A stretch of DNA of 64,000 bases from Shewanella atlantica (GCF_003966265.1 NZ_RXNV01000008.1:62001-126000), one strand, 5' to 3'; positions 53,570 through 63,249 are shown, numbered from the stretch's first letter. Program-made: numbers and translations. Notes: generated from the letters alone by a model not told the origin.

Positions 53570-56500
53570 GTGAAATTATCTTATAAGAAAAGCCTTATTG
53601 CAGCGGCATTGAGTATAACGCTCACCCCTGCATCCCAAGCATCAATGCTAGACAGTCGAGGACTTGACCCCGACAGCGGTCAACGTAGCAATAAACTCCA
53701 ACCTAGCAAGCGAAATACAGATAACCTCTACATGGTTATGCTTGATGAGCAACCACTGGCGACCTACAGGGGTGATATTGCCAACTTAAAAGCCACCAGC
53801 TTACTAAGCAATGATGCTAACAAACGAAAAAGTACTGGTACATTAGATGTGCAAAGTGCGGCGAGTCAAAACTATCTCAGCTACTTAGCCACGCAAAAAC
53901 GTAGCACGATTAATCGCGCTCAAAAGAGCCTCAAGCGCCAGCTGGCCATTCAGAATAATTACCAAATTGCCCTTAACGGCTTTAGTACTGAATTAACAGA
54001 AGAGGAAGCCAAGCTTTTAGGTACAGTTGATGGGATTAAATTCGTTCAAAAAGTAGAAAGACGTTTCCTCACTACCGATTCTGGCCCCAGTTACATTCAA
54101 GCGCCTTCAGCTTGGGATGGCACTGCAACGGGAATAGCCAGCAAAGGCGAAGGTGTTATCGTCGGTATTCTCGATACCGGGATCAGCGCCTTCAACCACT
54201 CATTTGCCGATATTGGTGGCGATGGCTACGATCATACCAACCCATTGGGGGAAGGCGTATACCTAGGCCATTGCAACGACTCTGAACTTGCCCATTACTG
54301 CAACGATAAGCTGATTGGGATCTGGGCCCATGACGGAGTTTTGGCTGACTATACTCCCGAAGGTGATGATGTGATTGGAATCGACCATAATGGTCATGGC
54401 TCCCATACAGCATCAACCACAGCTGGCAACGTAGTAAAAAACGTTCCTATCTACAATGTGATGGGTGATAAGGCTGAGTTTACTTTCGGTCAAATCAGCG
54501 GCGTAGCCCCCCACGCTAACATTGTTTCTTACCAAGTTTGCGCCGCCGACGCGGGTTGCTGGCCCGACGTTAGTGCGCTCGCAGTTGAACATGCTATCGC
54601 TAATGGCGTTCAAGTACTCAATTACTCGGTAGGTGGCGGAGCCAGTAACCCTTGGTACGATACCGATGCTCAAGCTTTTTTAGCGGCCCGAGAGGCTGGG
54701 ATCCATGTGGCCACCTCTGCCGGGAATTCTGGCCCTGAAGCTGGCACTGTCGGCTCTCCCGGTAATGCCCCTTGGTTAACAACCGTTGCCGCCTACACCC
54801 ATGACCGCGGATTTACCGATAAAGAAGTGAGCTTCAGTGGTGGTGACTTTGCCCTAGCGAGTTTATCTGGCAAAGGCGCGACAAATGGGATCTCAGCTAA
54901 AGTGGTACACGCCGAGGATTTTGGTGATGCAGACTGTTTAAACCCATTTACGGAAAACACCTTTAGCGGTGAAATTGTGGTTTGCCAACGTGGCGAAATT
55001 GCCCGCGTATCAAAAGGAACAAATGTGTTGGCTGGCGGTGCGGGAGGCATGATATTAGTCAACGTGGATGGCAGTTCTGAAACCATCGATGCCGACTTCC
55101 ATGTGCTACCTGCAATCCATATCGATGCTTTACAGGGGAGTGAACTCACCGCTTGGTTAGCCACCGGCGAAGATCATATGGCGACGATTGGCGCCTCAAC
55201 CATGGAGAATGCTCCCGAGAACGCTGACATAGCAGCAGTATTTACCTCTCGCGGACCTGAGCCCATCATGAACCGCTGGCTAACCCCTCATGTTGCCGCA
55301 CCAGGCGTAGCGATTTATGCCGCCAACTCTGAATATCAGCCATGGCGAGAGCAAAAAACCGAGTCGCCTTACACCTTTATGGATGGCACATCGATGTCTA
55401 GCCCCCATGTAGCTGGAGCGATGGCGCTGATGACAGCCCTTAAGCCCGAGTGGACACCCGCGCAGCTACAATCGGCGTTGATGCTGAGTGCAGAATTTAA
55501 TACCCGCAAAGATGACGGGGTGACGCCATCGGACTTTTTTGACTCGGGAGCAGGTAGCATTCGTATTAATAACGCCCTCAATACGGGTCTAATTATGGAT
55601 GTAACCTATCAAGAGTACGTGGATGCCAACCCAGATATTGGTGGCAAACCTGAAGCGATGAACATGCCATCGGCGGTACAACAAAACTGCATGATAAGCT
55701 GTAGCTGGACACGCACATTCACTGCAACCTCGCCGTCGACTTGGACCGTAAGCGGCGATACTAGCGTGAATGGTTTAACCATTAGTGCTTCCCCTAGCAG
55801 CTTTAGCCTAGCAGCTGGAGAAAGTATCACCTTGGAAGTGAATGCCACCATATCTAACGGTTTCAATTCAGAATACGGTATGGGTCGACTCCTACTCACC
55901 CCTTCCAATGGGAGTTTAACCCCGTCAGCTATGCCAGTAATCGGTACATTTGTCGCTGGCAGTTTCCCTGAAGCCACCTATCTTGAAACCAGTAAAAATA
56001 AAGACAGTGCAGCCATAGAAGGTGTCACAACAGTTGGTAGTAGTGAGCTTCAAGTTGCTGTTTTCGAACTGGCAGAAGTTGAACGTATCGACGTCGCTAT
56101 TCCACGAGATGATAGCGATGATGCCAGTTGGCCGACTAATGTCTGGAATGATAGCCGCTTTTTCCATTCTCAACTCATTAACGTCACACCAAATACCAAG
56201 CGTATTGTGGCGCGAATCAAACAGACTACATCACCGGATCTTGACCTCTATATCGGCCGAGACGCCAACTATAACGGCAAGCCTGACGATTACTTTGAAA
56301 TGGCTGAACTGCTGTGTATGAGCGCCACAGAAACCGCACTAGAGAACTGCGTAGTCGACAACCCCCAACCTGGCAGTTACTACGTAGCTGTGCACAATTT
56401 TGGTGATACTTCAGCACCTTCAGACACGGTAGATGACATCACTATAGAACTTGCTGTTATCGATAAAGATGACTCGAGTATCAGTGTAGATTTCAAAACA

Positions 56501-57397
56501 CAAGTCGATGCTCGAGAAGATATAGGCCTAGTACTCAACTGGGATAAAACGCTGCAACCAGACACTCTCTATATGACTGCCGTTGAGATAGGAACAGGAG
56601 TCGATACTCCAGCTAACATAGGCTTGATGCCTATCGAGCTATATAGAAACGCGACCTTTGTAAGCAGCAGCTTAGATAAGAGCGAGCTCAACACTGGTGA
56701 GAGTCTGACTCTATCGGTTGAACTAGTGGCTAATACAAGCGATATCGATATGATTTTCGATATTCAAGCCACACTACCTGAAGGCGTCGTTATCGAAAGT
56801 GACAGCCATGAAGGTAGTCTGGATGGACAGGTCATTAGCTGGCAGATCACTCAAGCACCGCAGAGTGATGCTCAAACGATCACTCTAAGCTTAAGTACTA
56901 ACGACATGGTGATGTCAGAAGAGTTAATCTTTGAGGTCTCTCATACCGTCAACGACAATCAACAGAGCGAAATACTAGAACCTGTACACCTAGAGGGGAT
57001 CCCAGTAGCTCTGATTAACGAAGAGAGTGAGCTTACTCTGTCAGCCGATGAGCAAACCTCAGTCACTCTGACCGCAGCCTCTAGTACTGTACCGAACAGT
57101 GATGATATAGCAACCTATACCTGGACCCAGGTTTCAGGTCCTGAAATCAGCATAGAAGATATGAGTCAAGCTGAGCTCAACTTGGTACTGCCTGATGTGA
57201 CAAATGATGATGTCGCCGTGCTGGAGCTAACCATAAGCAATGGTGAGAAGACATCCGTGGCAGCAATAGTAACGATATCTATCGTGGCAGAAATAGCTCC
57301 GACACCAGAGCCAACTCCTGAATCGAGCGGTGGTGCACTAAGTATCAGTGTCCTACTGCTTGGCTTACTTGGTTTACGCCGTCAGCGCAAAAGATAG
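53570..57397 (+). CDS. Secreted subtilisin-like serine protease (S8) with PA domain and GlyGly-CTERM tail
   Basis: A 1275-residue protease with signal peptide, I9-type propeptide (residues 50-165) and a complete triad: D202 in ILDTGIS, H276 in NGHGSHTAS and S608 in GTSMSSPHVAG, with N386 in SAGNSG. A PA domain is inserted at about 440-535. Then come Fn3-like and pre-peptidase-like C-terminal domains (DLDLYIGRD, NPQPGSYYVAVHNFG), a PKD-like repeat (YTWTQVSGP) and a GlyGly-CTERM tail (SSGGALSISVLLLGLLGLRRQRKR). The tail implies type II secretion and rhombosortase processing. The start is GTG with GAGGA six bases upstream. It probably digests extracellular protein. Confidence 0.93.
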   Translation: MKLSYKKSLIAAALSITLTPASQASMLDSRGLDPDSGQRSNKLQPSKRNTDNLYMVMLDEQPLATYRGDIANLKATSLLSNDANKRKSTGTLDVQSAASQNYLSYLATQKRSTINRAQKSLKRQLAIQNNYQIALNGFSTELTEEEAKLLGTVDGIKFVQKVERRFLTTDSGPSYIQAPSAWDGTATGIASKGEGVIVGILDTGISAFNHSFADIGGDGYDHTNPLGEGVYLGHCNDSELAHYCNDKLIGIWAHDGVLADYTPEGDDVIGIDHNGHGSHTASTTAGNVVKNVPIYNVMGDKAEFTFGQISGVAPHANIVSYQVCAADAGCWPDVSALAVEHAIANGVQVLNYSVGGGASNPWYDTDAQAFLAAREAGIHVATSAGNSGPEAGTVGSPGNAPWLTTVAAYTHDRGFTDKEVSFSGGDFALASLSGKGATNGISAKVVHAEDFGDADCLNPFTENTFSGEIVVCQRGEIARVSKGTNVLAGGAGGMILVNVDGSSETIDADFHVLPAIHIDALQGSELTAWLATGEDHMATIGASTMENAPENADIAAVFTSRGPEPIMNRWLTPHVAAPGVAIYAANSEYQPWREQKTESPYTFMDGTSMSSPHVAGAMALMTALKPEWTPAQLQSALMLSAEFNTRKDDGVTPSDFFDSGAGSIRINNALNTGLIMDVTYQEYVDANPDIGGKPEAMNMPSAVQQNCMISCSWTRTFTATSPSTWTVSGDTSVNGLTISASPSSFSLAAGESITLEVNATISNGFNSEYGMGRLLLTPSNGSLTPSAMPVIGTFVAGSFPEATYLETSKNKDSAAIEGVTTVGSSELQVAVFELAEVERIDVAIPRDDSDDASWPTNVWNDSRFFHSQLINVTPNTKRIVARIKQTTSPDLDLYIGRDANYNGKPDDYFEMAELLCMSATETALENCVVDNPQPGSYYVAVHNFGDTSAPSDTVDDITIELAVIDKDDSSISVDFKTQVDAREDIGLVLNWDKTLQPDTLYMTAVEIGTGVDTPANIGLMPIELYRNATFVSSSLDKSELNTGESLTLSVELVANTSDIDMIFDIQATLPEGVVIESDSHEGSLDGQVISWQITQAPQSDAQTITLSLSTNDMVMSEELIFEVSHTVNDNQQSEILEPVHLEGIPVALINEESELTLSADEQTSVTLTAASSTVPNSDDIATYTWTQVSGPEISIEDMSQAELNLVLPDVTNDDVAVLELTISNGEKTSVAAIVTISIVAEIAPTPEPTPESSGGALSISVLLLGLLGLRRQRKR

Positions 57398-57436
57398 TTA
57401 CTGGTTTACGTTTCAATTAATGAGAAGGAGTAAAAA

Positions 57437-57637
57437 CTAAGGTTTCTTGTCAATCTTTCCGGCCGCTCTGCGGTCGGCTTTTTTTATCATATCTAGCTGA
57501 GCTGCCGCCTTCTCAACATCAACAAGATAAATTAACAAGCCCCAGCCGGCAAAGAGGTGCTTAAGTGTGTGCCCGCTAACGCTCTCAATAATCACTAGAT
57601 AGACCGCTTCATCCAAGCATTCTGCAATTTTGGCCAT
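57437..57637 (-). CDS. Small hypothetical protein with one hydrophobic segment
   Basis: A 66-residue protein: MAKIAECLDEAVYLVIIESVSGHTLKHLFAGWGLLIYLVDVEKA, then a basic tail. It reads like a fragment or small relative of an integral membrane protein (HTLKHLFAG). AAGG sits about ten bases before the ATG. Its last 20 codons run through the terminator of the opposite gene. No family is recognised and it may not be real. Confidence 0.4.
   Translation of the reverse strand: MAKIAECLDEAVYLVIIESVSGHTLKHLFAGWGLLIYLVDVEKAAAQLDMIKKADRRAAGKIDKKP
57459..57486 (+). terminator. Terminator after the active subtilase gene
   Basis: CCGGCCGC-TCT-GCGGTCGG, a stem with one G-U pair, followed by C and a run of eight T. 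It lies 61 bp after the stop, within the 3' end of a small minus-strand gene. Confidence 0.75.
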
Positions 57638-57716
57638 CAGATAAAAGCCTTAAATGGTACCGCTCCTGTGATAGATTACTTCTCTAATAACATTAAAAAG
57701 TAGCGGGGATATTGAG

Positions 57717-58430
57717 ATGAGAACGATAGTTATCACCGGGTCTAGCCGAAGGCTCGGCTTATTCCTGGTAGAAAAATTTCTTTCTATGGGCGACACCGTG
57801 ATCGCTGTGACAAGAAGTGATCCTCAAGATTTTCAACCAATCAGTTCAGAACACTTACATCTCATTCAAATAGACAGTTATGATCAATTAGGAATAACGA
57901 AAACGATGCAGGCGATCGAGGCTCTGGCTGACAGAGTCGATCTGCTGATTAACAATGCCTCAATGTATGACGCAGATCCCGAGAGTGTTGAAGAGTTAGA
58001 AGACCACTATCTATCACTGTTCAATGTCCATATGTTGTTTCCCAGCCTGTTAATCTCAGCCTTGAAAGAACGAATGTACAACGAAAGTACGCCCGGTGTA
58101 GTGATTAATATGACGGATATTTATGCCGATAACCCAAACCCGGAATATTCGTTGTATTGTTCGACTAAGTCTGGATTAGAGAGTCTGACTCGGTCATTTG
58201 CAAAGAAATTTGCCCCCGGGATACGTTGCAACTCAATCATGCCCGGCCCGATACAGTTTCTTGAACAACACACAGAACAGCAAAAGTCAGAGGTGTATAA
58301 GGAGACCCTGCTACCGTTCGAAGGTGGCTATATGCCGGTCTTTCAAGCCGTGACTTTCCTGCTCGATAACCATTATGTTACCGGAACCAGCATTAAAGTT
58401 GATGGCGGTAGGTCCATCTGTAGAGGGTAG
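57717..58430 (+). CDS. folM: FolM-like short-chain dehydrogenase (dihydromonapterin reductase)
   Basis: A 237-residue SDR enzyme: glycine-rich TITGSSRRLGLF-type nucleotide site (IVITGSSRRLG), NNAS motif in LLINNASMYD, catalytic YSLYCSTKSG (Tyr and Lys) and the PGPIQF loop. The RR after the glycine motif fits NADPH and the pteridine reductase group, so FolM, which reduces dihydromonapterin, is the best assignment. GCGGGGAT lies before the ATG. Its 3' end overlaps by 120 bp the end of a FolK-like gene on the other strand, an unusual arrangement for two genes of pterin metabolism. Confidence 0.8.
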   Translation: MRTIVITGSSRRLGLFLVEKFLSMGDTVIAVTRSDPQDFQPISSEHLHLIQIDSYDQLGITKTMQAIEALADRVDLLINNASMYDADPESVEELEDHYLSLFNVHMLFPSLLISALKERMYNESTPGVVINMTDIYADNPNPEYSLYCSTKSGLESLTRSFAKKFAPGIRCNSIMPGPIQFLEQHTEQQKSEVYKETLLPFEGGYMPVFQAVTFLLDNHYVTGTSIKVDGGRSICRG

Positions 58431-58835
58431 GCCGTATCGTGTCAGATCGACATATAGACTTTTCTCTACCGTAAGCAGACTGGAGACATAAGACTCACTG
58501 GAAGAGAGGAAGAGTGAAAAATCTAACCTGTCTGAACATGTCACAATATCGATATCTGCCACCCTATCGACACGCGAACAATCTAAAGCTGTACGATCTC
58601 TGCCGAGTGACGTTTCTATTGCATTGGTCATCAGCTTAATGTCACCGGGCTCCTTAGCCGATTCAACGATGGCCAAGGAGTTTAGAAACCTGTGTTCGCT
58701 TTCGATACCCACGGGCTCGGTGTAAATGAAGGGAAAGCCTATGACGTCCCCAAAACTCTGACATAAGGCTGAGGTAATTCTCACGGCATTCAGCTCGGGA
58801 GTGATATTGGTTCCGATTGAAAGGTAATAAAACAT
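58311..58835 (-). CDS. FolK-like (HPPK family) protein
   Basis: A 174-residue protein like 6-hydroxymethyl-dihydropterin pyrophosphokinase: YYLSIGTNITPELNAVRITSALCQSFG, YTEPVGIESEHRFLNSL and the signature LGRDRTALDCSRVDRVADIDIV. The paired Asp residues of the metal site (DIDI) are kept. It is probably a second FolK, as the housekeeping gene is usually beside panB or pcnB. The last 40 codons overlap folM on the other strand. It starts one base after the stop of the gene at 58837, so the two are cotranscribed. Confidence 0.75.
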   Translation of the reverse strand: MFYYLSIGTNITPELNAVRITSALCQSFGDVIGFPFIYTEPVGIESEHRFLNSLAIVESAKEPGDIKLMTNAIETSLGRDRTALDCSRVDRVADIDIVTCSDRLDFSLFLSSSESYVSSLLTVEKSLYVDLTRYGLPSTDGPTAINFNAGSGNIMVIEQESHGLKDRHIATFER

Positions 58836-58836
58836 C

Positions 58837-60489
58837 TTATCGCAATAATTTCCTTATATATGCACCGATAAATACAGTAATAAAGAGCACCCCGATAAAT
58901 GACTCGAGTGTTACTACATTAGCAATCATACCGTCGGGGTCATAACCGGTCCAGGTACCAAAAAATGAACTGATAAAGCTCTGAATACTCAATGCGAAAG
59001 CGGTTAATATTGTTGCCTTAGGCTCTATAAACAGATAACCCACAGCAAATAATGCTATTAACAGGATAGATGAAATGGCGATATTTGACAGCCTTACACC
59101 CCAGCCGAAAATTCCTCCCAAAAGAAACCGGGATAACTTCCGTGGGTGATAACATTGCCTCATATAAAAAAACGCCACATCCTCCATCTCTAACTTACCG
59201 GCATCGGCTAACCAATGTTTCAGCGCGCAATATTGATCCCCTAATAGTCGGGGATCTTTTTCTGACAAGGTTGCAAAGCTCCTGGGTTTAAAAATACCGC
59301 CTCTACCATTGCCATAAAGCGACTCAACCGGGTGCAGCAGAAATTTAGCCGTCGTGAATCGATGTAAGTTTAGTCCACCTGAGTCACTCAGTTTATTATC
59401 TTCAAAATAGGTGACCTCACTGACCGCCGTACCCGACAGATCAAACTTGCCCTGAAAGTCATTTCTATCGACTCTTAAGTGTCGCCCTACACTGCTGTGT
59501 ATCAATGATACGGCCGTATCGCTTCCAGGCTTGCTCGAGCTGGTTCTACAATCGTATATGGCGAGGTCGTTAGTAATTGAAAGGTGATTGAGCTCAATAC
59601 TTTTACTGCATATACCCGACATATTCAGTTCATCGGAGATCAAGTGCTCAATCACAAGTTCGCCGCTGAGTCTGATATCCTCAATTTTGAACATGCTTTG
59701 TATTGTCGTGCGATTCGCTTTCTCATATTCATAAAGCTCTTTACCGACAATGATTGAACCAATCGATGGTTTCTTATCTAAAATTTCATCCCTATCCTGC
59801 TGATATAGGATCTGAACTTCATTTTTAAACTCCCCTCCAATGGAAACCACGCCAGGGATCACCATCTCATTAAGCCAAAATAGGTCATCTCCTCCCTTAA
59901 CTCCCAGGTCGAGATAGAGGTTCTCAGCTTCAATACCTCTGAACGAAGCTCCTCCTAATCCGGAAAAGTCTGCATTTTCAAGATGTACGTCGCCGTTAAC
60001 TTGAGTCGATTTGAGACTGAAATGTTGGTTGAAGGTACAATTTGGCAGCCATAGGTCGCCATAAAGCTTGCAAGATATCAGCCTGAAGTTCCCCTCAAAG
60101 CAGCAATCAATAAAGCAGAGACTCTTAGGGATAACGACTTTATCAATTTCAATATCTTCGAAAATGCAGCCCATAAAAATAATGGTTTTTTCCGATAGTA
60201 TGGATTCGTAGAAGTCTTGATAGGAGATATTTCTGTTTTTTATAACGACACAAGGTGTTAGCTCAATATTACTATCGAGATTGATCTCGCGTATGTGGAC
60301 TCCCCTGCTGTGGGGTAGATCCTCTCTTTTCTCGATATCGGCCAGAAATGTGGTATTGCCATTGAGATACCTGATCCCATGCCGCTTAAGCTCATGCCAA
60401 TAGGTAAAGTAGATCTTCTGCGCATCATCCGTAAATAAACAGAATCGATGATTTTTCTGATCGAAGTAAAGACATTGATAATTCTTCAT
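58837..60489 (-). CDS. Beta-helix/pentapeptide-like protein with a C-terminal two-helix channel-like module
   Basis: A 550-residue protein of three parts. Residues 1-70 are a small N-terminal domain. A long region to about 390 has short repeating strands (IFMGCIFEDIEIDKVVIP, CFIDCCFEGNFRLISCKLYGDLWLPNCTFN, VHLENADFSGLGGASFRG), typical of a right-handed beta-helix. A linker with RLLGDQYCALKHWLADAGKLEMEDVAFFYMRQCYHPRK follows, then two membrane helices (IAISSILLIALFAVGYLF and FIGVLFITVFIGAYIRKLL) flanking FFGTWTGYDPDG. This is the layout of pentapeptide-repeat ion channels, but the loop lacks a normal GYGD filter. ATG 60489 is chosen over 60537. Function unknown. Confidence 0.7.
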   Translation of the reverse strand: MKNYQCLYFDQKNHRFCLFTDDAQKIYFTYWHELKRHGIRYLNGNTTFLADIEKREDLPHSRGVHIREINLDSNIELTPCVVIKNRNISYQDFYESILSEKTIIFMGCIFEDIEIDKVVIPKSLCFIDCCFEGNFRLISCKLYGDLWLPNCTFNQHFSLKSTQVNGDVHLENADFSGLGGASFRGIEAENLYLDLGVKGGDDLFWLNEMVIPGVVSIGGEFKNEVQILYQQDRDEILDKKPSIGSIIVGKELYEYEKANRTTIQSMFKIEDIRLSGELVIEHLISDELNMSGICSKSIELNHLSITNDLAIYDCRTSSSKPGSDTAVSLIHSSVGRHLRVDRNDFQGKFDLSGTAVSEVTYFEDNKLSDSGGLNLHRFTTAKFLLHPVESLYGNGRGGIFKPRSFATLSEKDPRLLGDQYCALKHWLADAGKLEMEDVAFFYMRQCYHPRKLSRFLLGGIFGWGVRLSNIAISSILLIALFAVGYLFIEPKATILTAFALSIQSFISSFFGTWTGYDPDGMIANVVTLESFIGVLFITVFIGAYIRKLLR

Positions 60490-60657
60490 TGCGGCCGCTT
60501 CTTTCCTTGTTTCGCAAAACCTTATATTTAATACCAATCAGTATAAGCTCAATAATTCAGCATATTGAATGATGGTAACCCAAAAATATTAATGGGTCAC
60601 ACACAAATAAAGTGGCTTCAATAAGATTTACCAGAAGTCAGTTCACAGCAAGCATCA

Positions 60658-60984
60658 CTAATGACTATGTCCCTGAGACAGGTTGATCATGACAACACCA
60701 AGGGCTACCAACAACATACCAATCCAGGCAGTCATATCCAGATGCTGACGATAGAAGAGTGCAGAAAGCAGTGTCACGGTCACAATGGCCATCCCAGCCC
60801 AGAGGGCGTGTACAACACCGACAGGCATTCCCTTCATCGCCTGACCTAAGAAAAGAAAAGCCGTCAGATGTCCCAAGATCACCATAACTGCGGGAAGTGG
60901 GCGAGTGAAGCCATCGGTCGCCTTAAGCGCCACATGAGACAAGGCTTCAGCCATGACGCCCAGTAACAGAAAGATCCAACTCAT
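60658..60984 (-). CDS. Small multidrug resistance (SMR) family transporter
   Basis: A 108-residue four-helix protein: SWIFLLLGVMAEALSHVALKATDGFTR, with the membrane-embedded Glu of the family (A-E at residue 13), ALWAGMAIVTVTLLSALFYRQ and IGMLLVALGVVMINLS. SMR proteins work as dimers exporting cations or guanidinium-type compounds by proton exchange. Its promoter region carries TTACC-N4-TGTAA, closely like the palindrome before adhC, so it may belong to the formaldehyde regulon rather than to general drug resistance. Confidence 0.88.
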   Translation of the reverse strand: MSWIFLLLGVMAEALSHVALKATDGFTRPLPAVMVILGHLTAFLFLGQAMKGMPVGVVHALWAGMAIVTVTLLSALFYRQHLDMTAWIGMLLVALGVVMINLSQGHSH

Positions 60985-61098
60985 AATAAAGGCCTTAATT
61001 TAAAATGTGCGGCAGGTCAGCAGCATTGATTGTGATTAGTTGCATCTATTATATTTATATTGATTCAGATGATAATCAGCTCAAATAACAAATCACTT

Positions 61099-61112
61099 TT
61101 ACCGAGTTGTAA
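61099..61112. promoter_or_regulatory. Candidate operator shared with adhC (copy 2)
   Basis: TTACCGAGTTGTAA within ACTTTTACC-N5-GTAATAA, 115 bp upstream of the SMR start. The same ACTTTTACC-N5-GTAATAA pattern occurs at 63369-63389 before adhC. Confidence 0.5.
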
Positions 61113-61192
61113 TAAATATTTGGGAGCCGAAAAAAAGGTGTCGCCATAAATGGCAACACCTCTTCAATCGAATCCTATTCGGGAAACAGCAG

Positions 61193-62032
61193 TTACTTAC
61201 TCAGGTGCTCAGCATGAAAACGTAGATGGTTTTCCAGGAAACTTGAGATGAAATAGTAACTGTGGTCATACCCTTCACGATAATTGAGCTCCAGCGGGTA
61301 ACCGTTAACCTTAGCTGCGGCTTCAAGCACTTCGGGCTTCAACTGCTCAACAAGAAAATCATCGGCGTCACCCTGATCGACCAAAGCCGGCACAAACTGG
61401 ATCGCCTTACGCATCAAGACGCTGGCGTCATATTCTGTCCATGTTGCCGAATCCCGGCCCAGATAGGCGGTCAACGCCTTCTTGCCCCAAGGGCAGTTAA
61501 TCGGGTTACTGATGGGGCTAAATGCCGATACAGACTGATATGACTCTGAGTTACGCAGTGCGATAACTAACGCACCGTGTCCGCCCATTGAGTGCCCCGC
61601 AATTGAGCGTTTATCACTGACAGGGAACATAGATTCGATCAGTTTTGGCAATTCATCGACGACGTAATCGTACATGCGGTAATGGCGATTCCACGGCGCC
61701 TGAGTCGCATTAACATAAAAGCCCGCCCCTTTACCAAGGTCGTAACCTTCATCATCGGCTACATCATCACCCCTTGGGCTGGTATCCGGTGCAACGATAG
61801 CAATGCCAAGTTCGGCGGCCAGTGCTTGTACACCCGCTTTCTGCATAAAGTTTTCATCTGTGCAGGTTAAACCGGAAAGCCAGTACAGAACCGGGACCTT
61901 CTCGCCGTTTGATGCTTGTGGCGGCAGATAGATAGCGAATCGCATGCCACAATTTAACGTTTGAGAGTGATGACTATACTGCTTATGCCAACCACCAAAA
62001 CTCTTATTCACACTAATATTTTCAATTGTCAC
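61193..62032 (-). CDS. fghA: S-formylglutathione hydrolase
   Basis: A 279-residue cytoplasmic esterase-D type enzyme that hydrolyses S-formylglutathione to formate and glutathione. The nucleophile is in SIAGHSMGGHGA; the other triad residues are Asp in ALVDQGDADDFL and His in YREGYDHSYYFI. PVLYWLSGLTCTDENF is the family signature. It lies 86 bp after adhC in the same direction; the two catalyse consecutive steps of formaldehyde detoxification. Confidence 0.95.
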   Translation of the reverse strand: MTIENISVNKSFGGWHKQYSHHSQTLNCGMRFAIYLPPQASNGEKVPVLYWLSGLTCTDENFMQKAGVQALAAELGIAIVAPDTSPRGDDVADDEGYDLGKGAGFYVNATQAPWNRHYRMYDYVVDELPKLIESMFPVSDKRSIAGHSMGGHGALVIALRNSESYQSVSAFSPISNPINCPWGKKALTAYLGRDSATWTEYDASVLMRKAIQFVPALVDQGDADDFLVEQLKPEVLEAAAKVNGYPLELNYREGYDHSYYFISSFLENHLRFHAEHLSK

Positions 62033-62118
62033 GCTTGAGTCTCCTTAATCGCTCCGGCTTAGCCTGTGATACCACTGATTAAGCCGGAACTGCAGGACAG
62101 ATATCTTATCGATAGCTA

Positions 62119-63249
62119 TTACTTATCGAAATGGATAACGGTACGAATACTCTTACCTTCATGCATAAGATCAAACGCATCATTGACCTGCTCAAGGCCC
62201 ATGGTGTGAGTGATAAAGTCATTCAACGCAAATTCACCCGCCATGTAACGCTCAACATACTCAGGAAGTTCAGAACGGCCTTTAACACCACCGAATGCCG
62301 AGCCTTTCCATACACGACCCGTGACTAACTGGAACGGACGAGTTGAGATCTCTTGTCCGGCCCCGGCTACGCCGATAACTACAGACTCGCCCCAACCTTT
62401 ATGACAACATTCTAGTGCTGAGCGCATCACGTTAACGTTACCTATACACTCGAATGAGTAATCAACGCCGCCGTCGGTCAGCTCTACAATCACATCTTGA
62501 ATTGGCTTGTCGTAATCTTTCGGGTTAATAAAATCGGTAGCACCCAGTTTACGGGCTAACTCAAATTTACTTTCGTTAATATCGATAACTATAATGCGAG
62601 CCGCTTTGGCCATAGTCGCACCGATAACTGCCGATAGACCGATACCGCCCATACCGAAGATAGCAACCGTAGCGCCCTCTTCAACTTTAGCCGTATTCAT
62701 CACAGCGCCCATACCTGTTGTTACACCACAACCGAGTAGACAGACTTCTTCCAGTGGTGCATCCGGGTTCACTTTAGCCAATGAGATCTCAGGCAGTACA
62801 GTGTACTCAGAGAAGGTAGAGGTTCCCATATAGTGGAAGATATCTACACCATCTTTTGAGAAACGAGTGGTGCCATCAGGCATCAAACCTTTCCCTTGAG
62901 TTTCACGGATTTTCTGACAAAGGTTAGTCTTGCCAGACTTACAGAATTTACATTCACCACACTCAGGGGTGTAAAGTGGAATAACGTGGTCACCGACTTG
63001 CACACTGGTCACCCCCTCACCGATTGACTCGACGATACCGCCACCTTCGTGACCAAGAATACATGGGAAGATACCCTCAGGGTCATCACCGGAAAGAGTA
63101 AAGGCATCGGTATGACACACACCGGTGGCGATCATCTTAATACGAACTTCACCTTTTTGAGGCGGCATAACATCTACGATTTCCATAGATAGTGGCTCAC
63201 CTACAGCCCAGGCGACTGCGGCTTTGGATTTAATTGTCTGTGCTGTCAT
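62119..63249 (-). CDS. frmA: S-(hydroxymethyl)glutathione dehydrogenase / class III alcohol dehydrogenase
   Basis: A 376-residue zinc- and NAD-dependent dehydrogenase. Catalytic zinc ligands: CHTDA, GHEGGG and the later CGVTTG. Structural zinc site: CGECKFCKSGKTNLC. NAD site: IFGMGGIGLSAV with the IDIN acidic end of strand 2. Length and sequence are those of glutathione-dependent formaldehyde dehydrogenase (AdhC/FrmA). It oxidises the formaldehyde-glutathione adduct to S-formylglutathione. The promoter region contains a 14-bp palindrome TTACCATATGGTAA. No frmR or LysR gene is adjacent. Confidence 0.96.
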   Translation of the reverse strand: MTAQTIKSKAAVAWAVGEPLSMEIVDVMPPQKGEVRIKMIATGVCHTDAFTLSGDDPEGIFPCILGHEGGGIVESIGEGVTSVQVGDHVIPLYTPECGECKFCKSGKTNLCQKIRETQGKGLMPDGTTRFSKDGVDIFHYMGTSTFSEYTVLPEISLAKVNPDAPLEEVCLLGCGVTTGMGAVMNTAKVEEGATVAIFGMGGIGLSAVIGATMAKAARIIVIDINESKFELARKLGATDFINPKDYDKPIQDVIVELTDGGVDYSFECIGNVNVMRSALECCHKGWGESVVIGVAGAGQEISTRPFQLVTGRVWKGSAFGGVKGRSELPEYVERYMAGEFALNDFITHTMGLEQVNDAFDLMHEGKSIRTVIHFDK

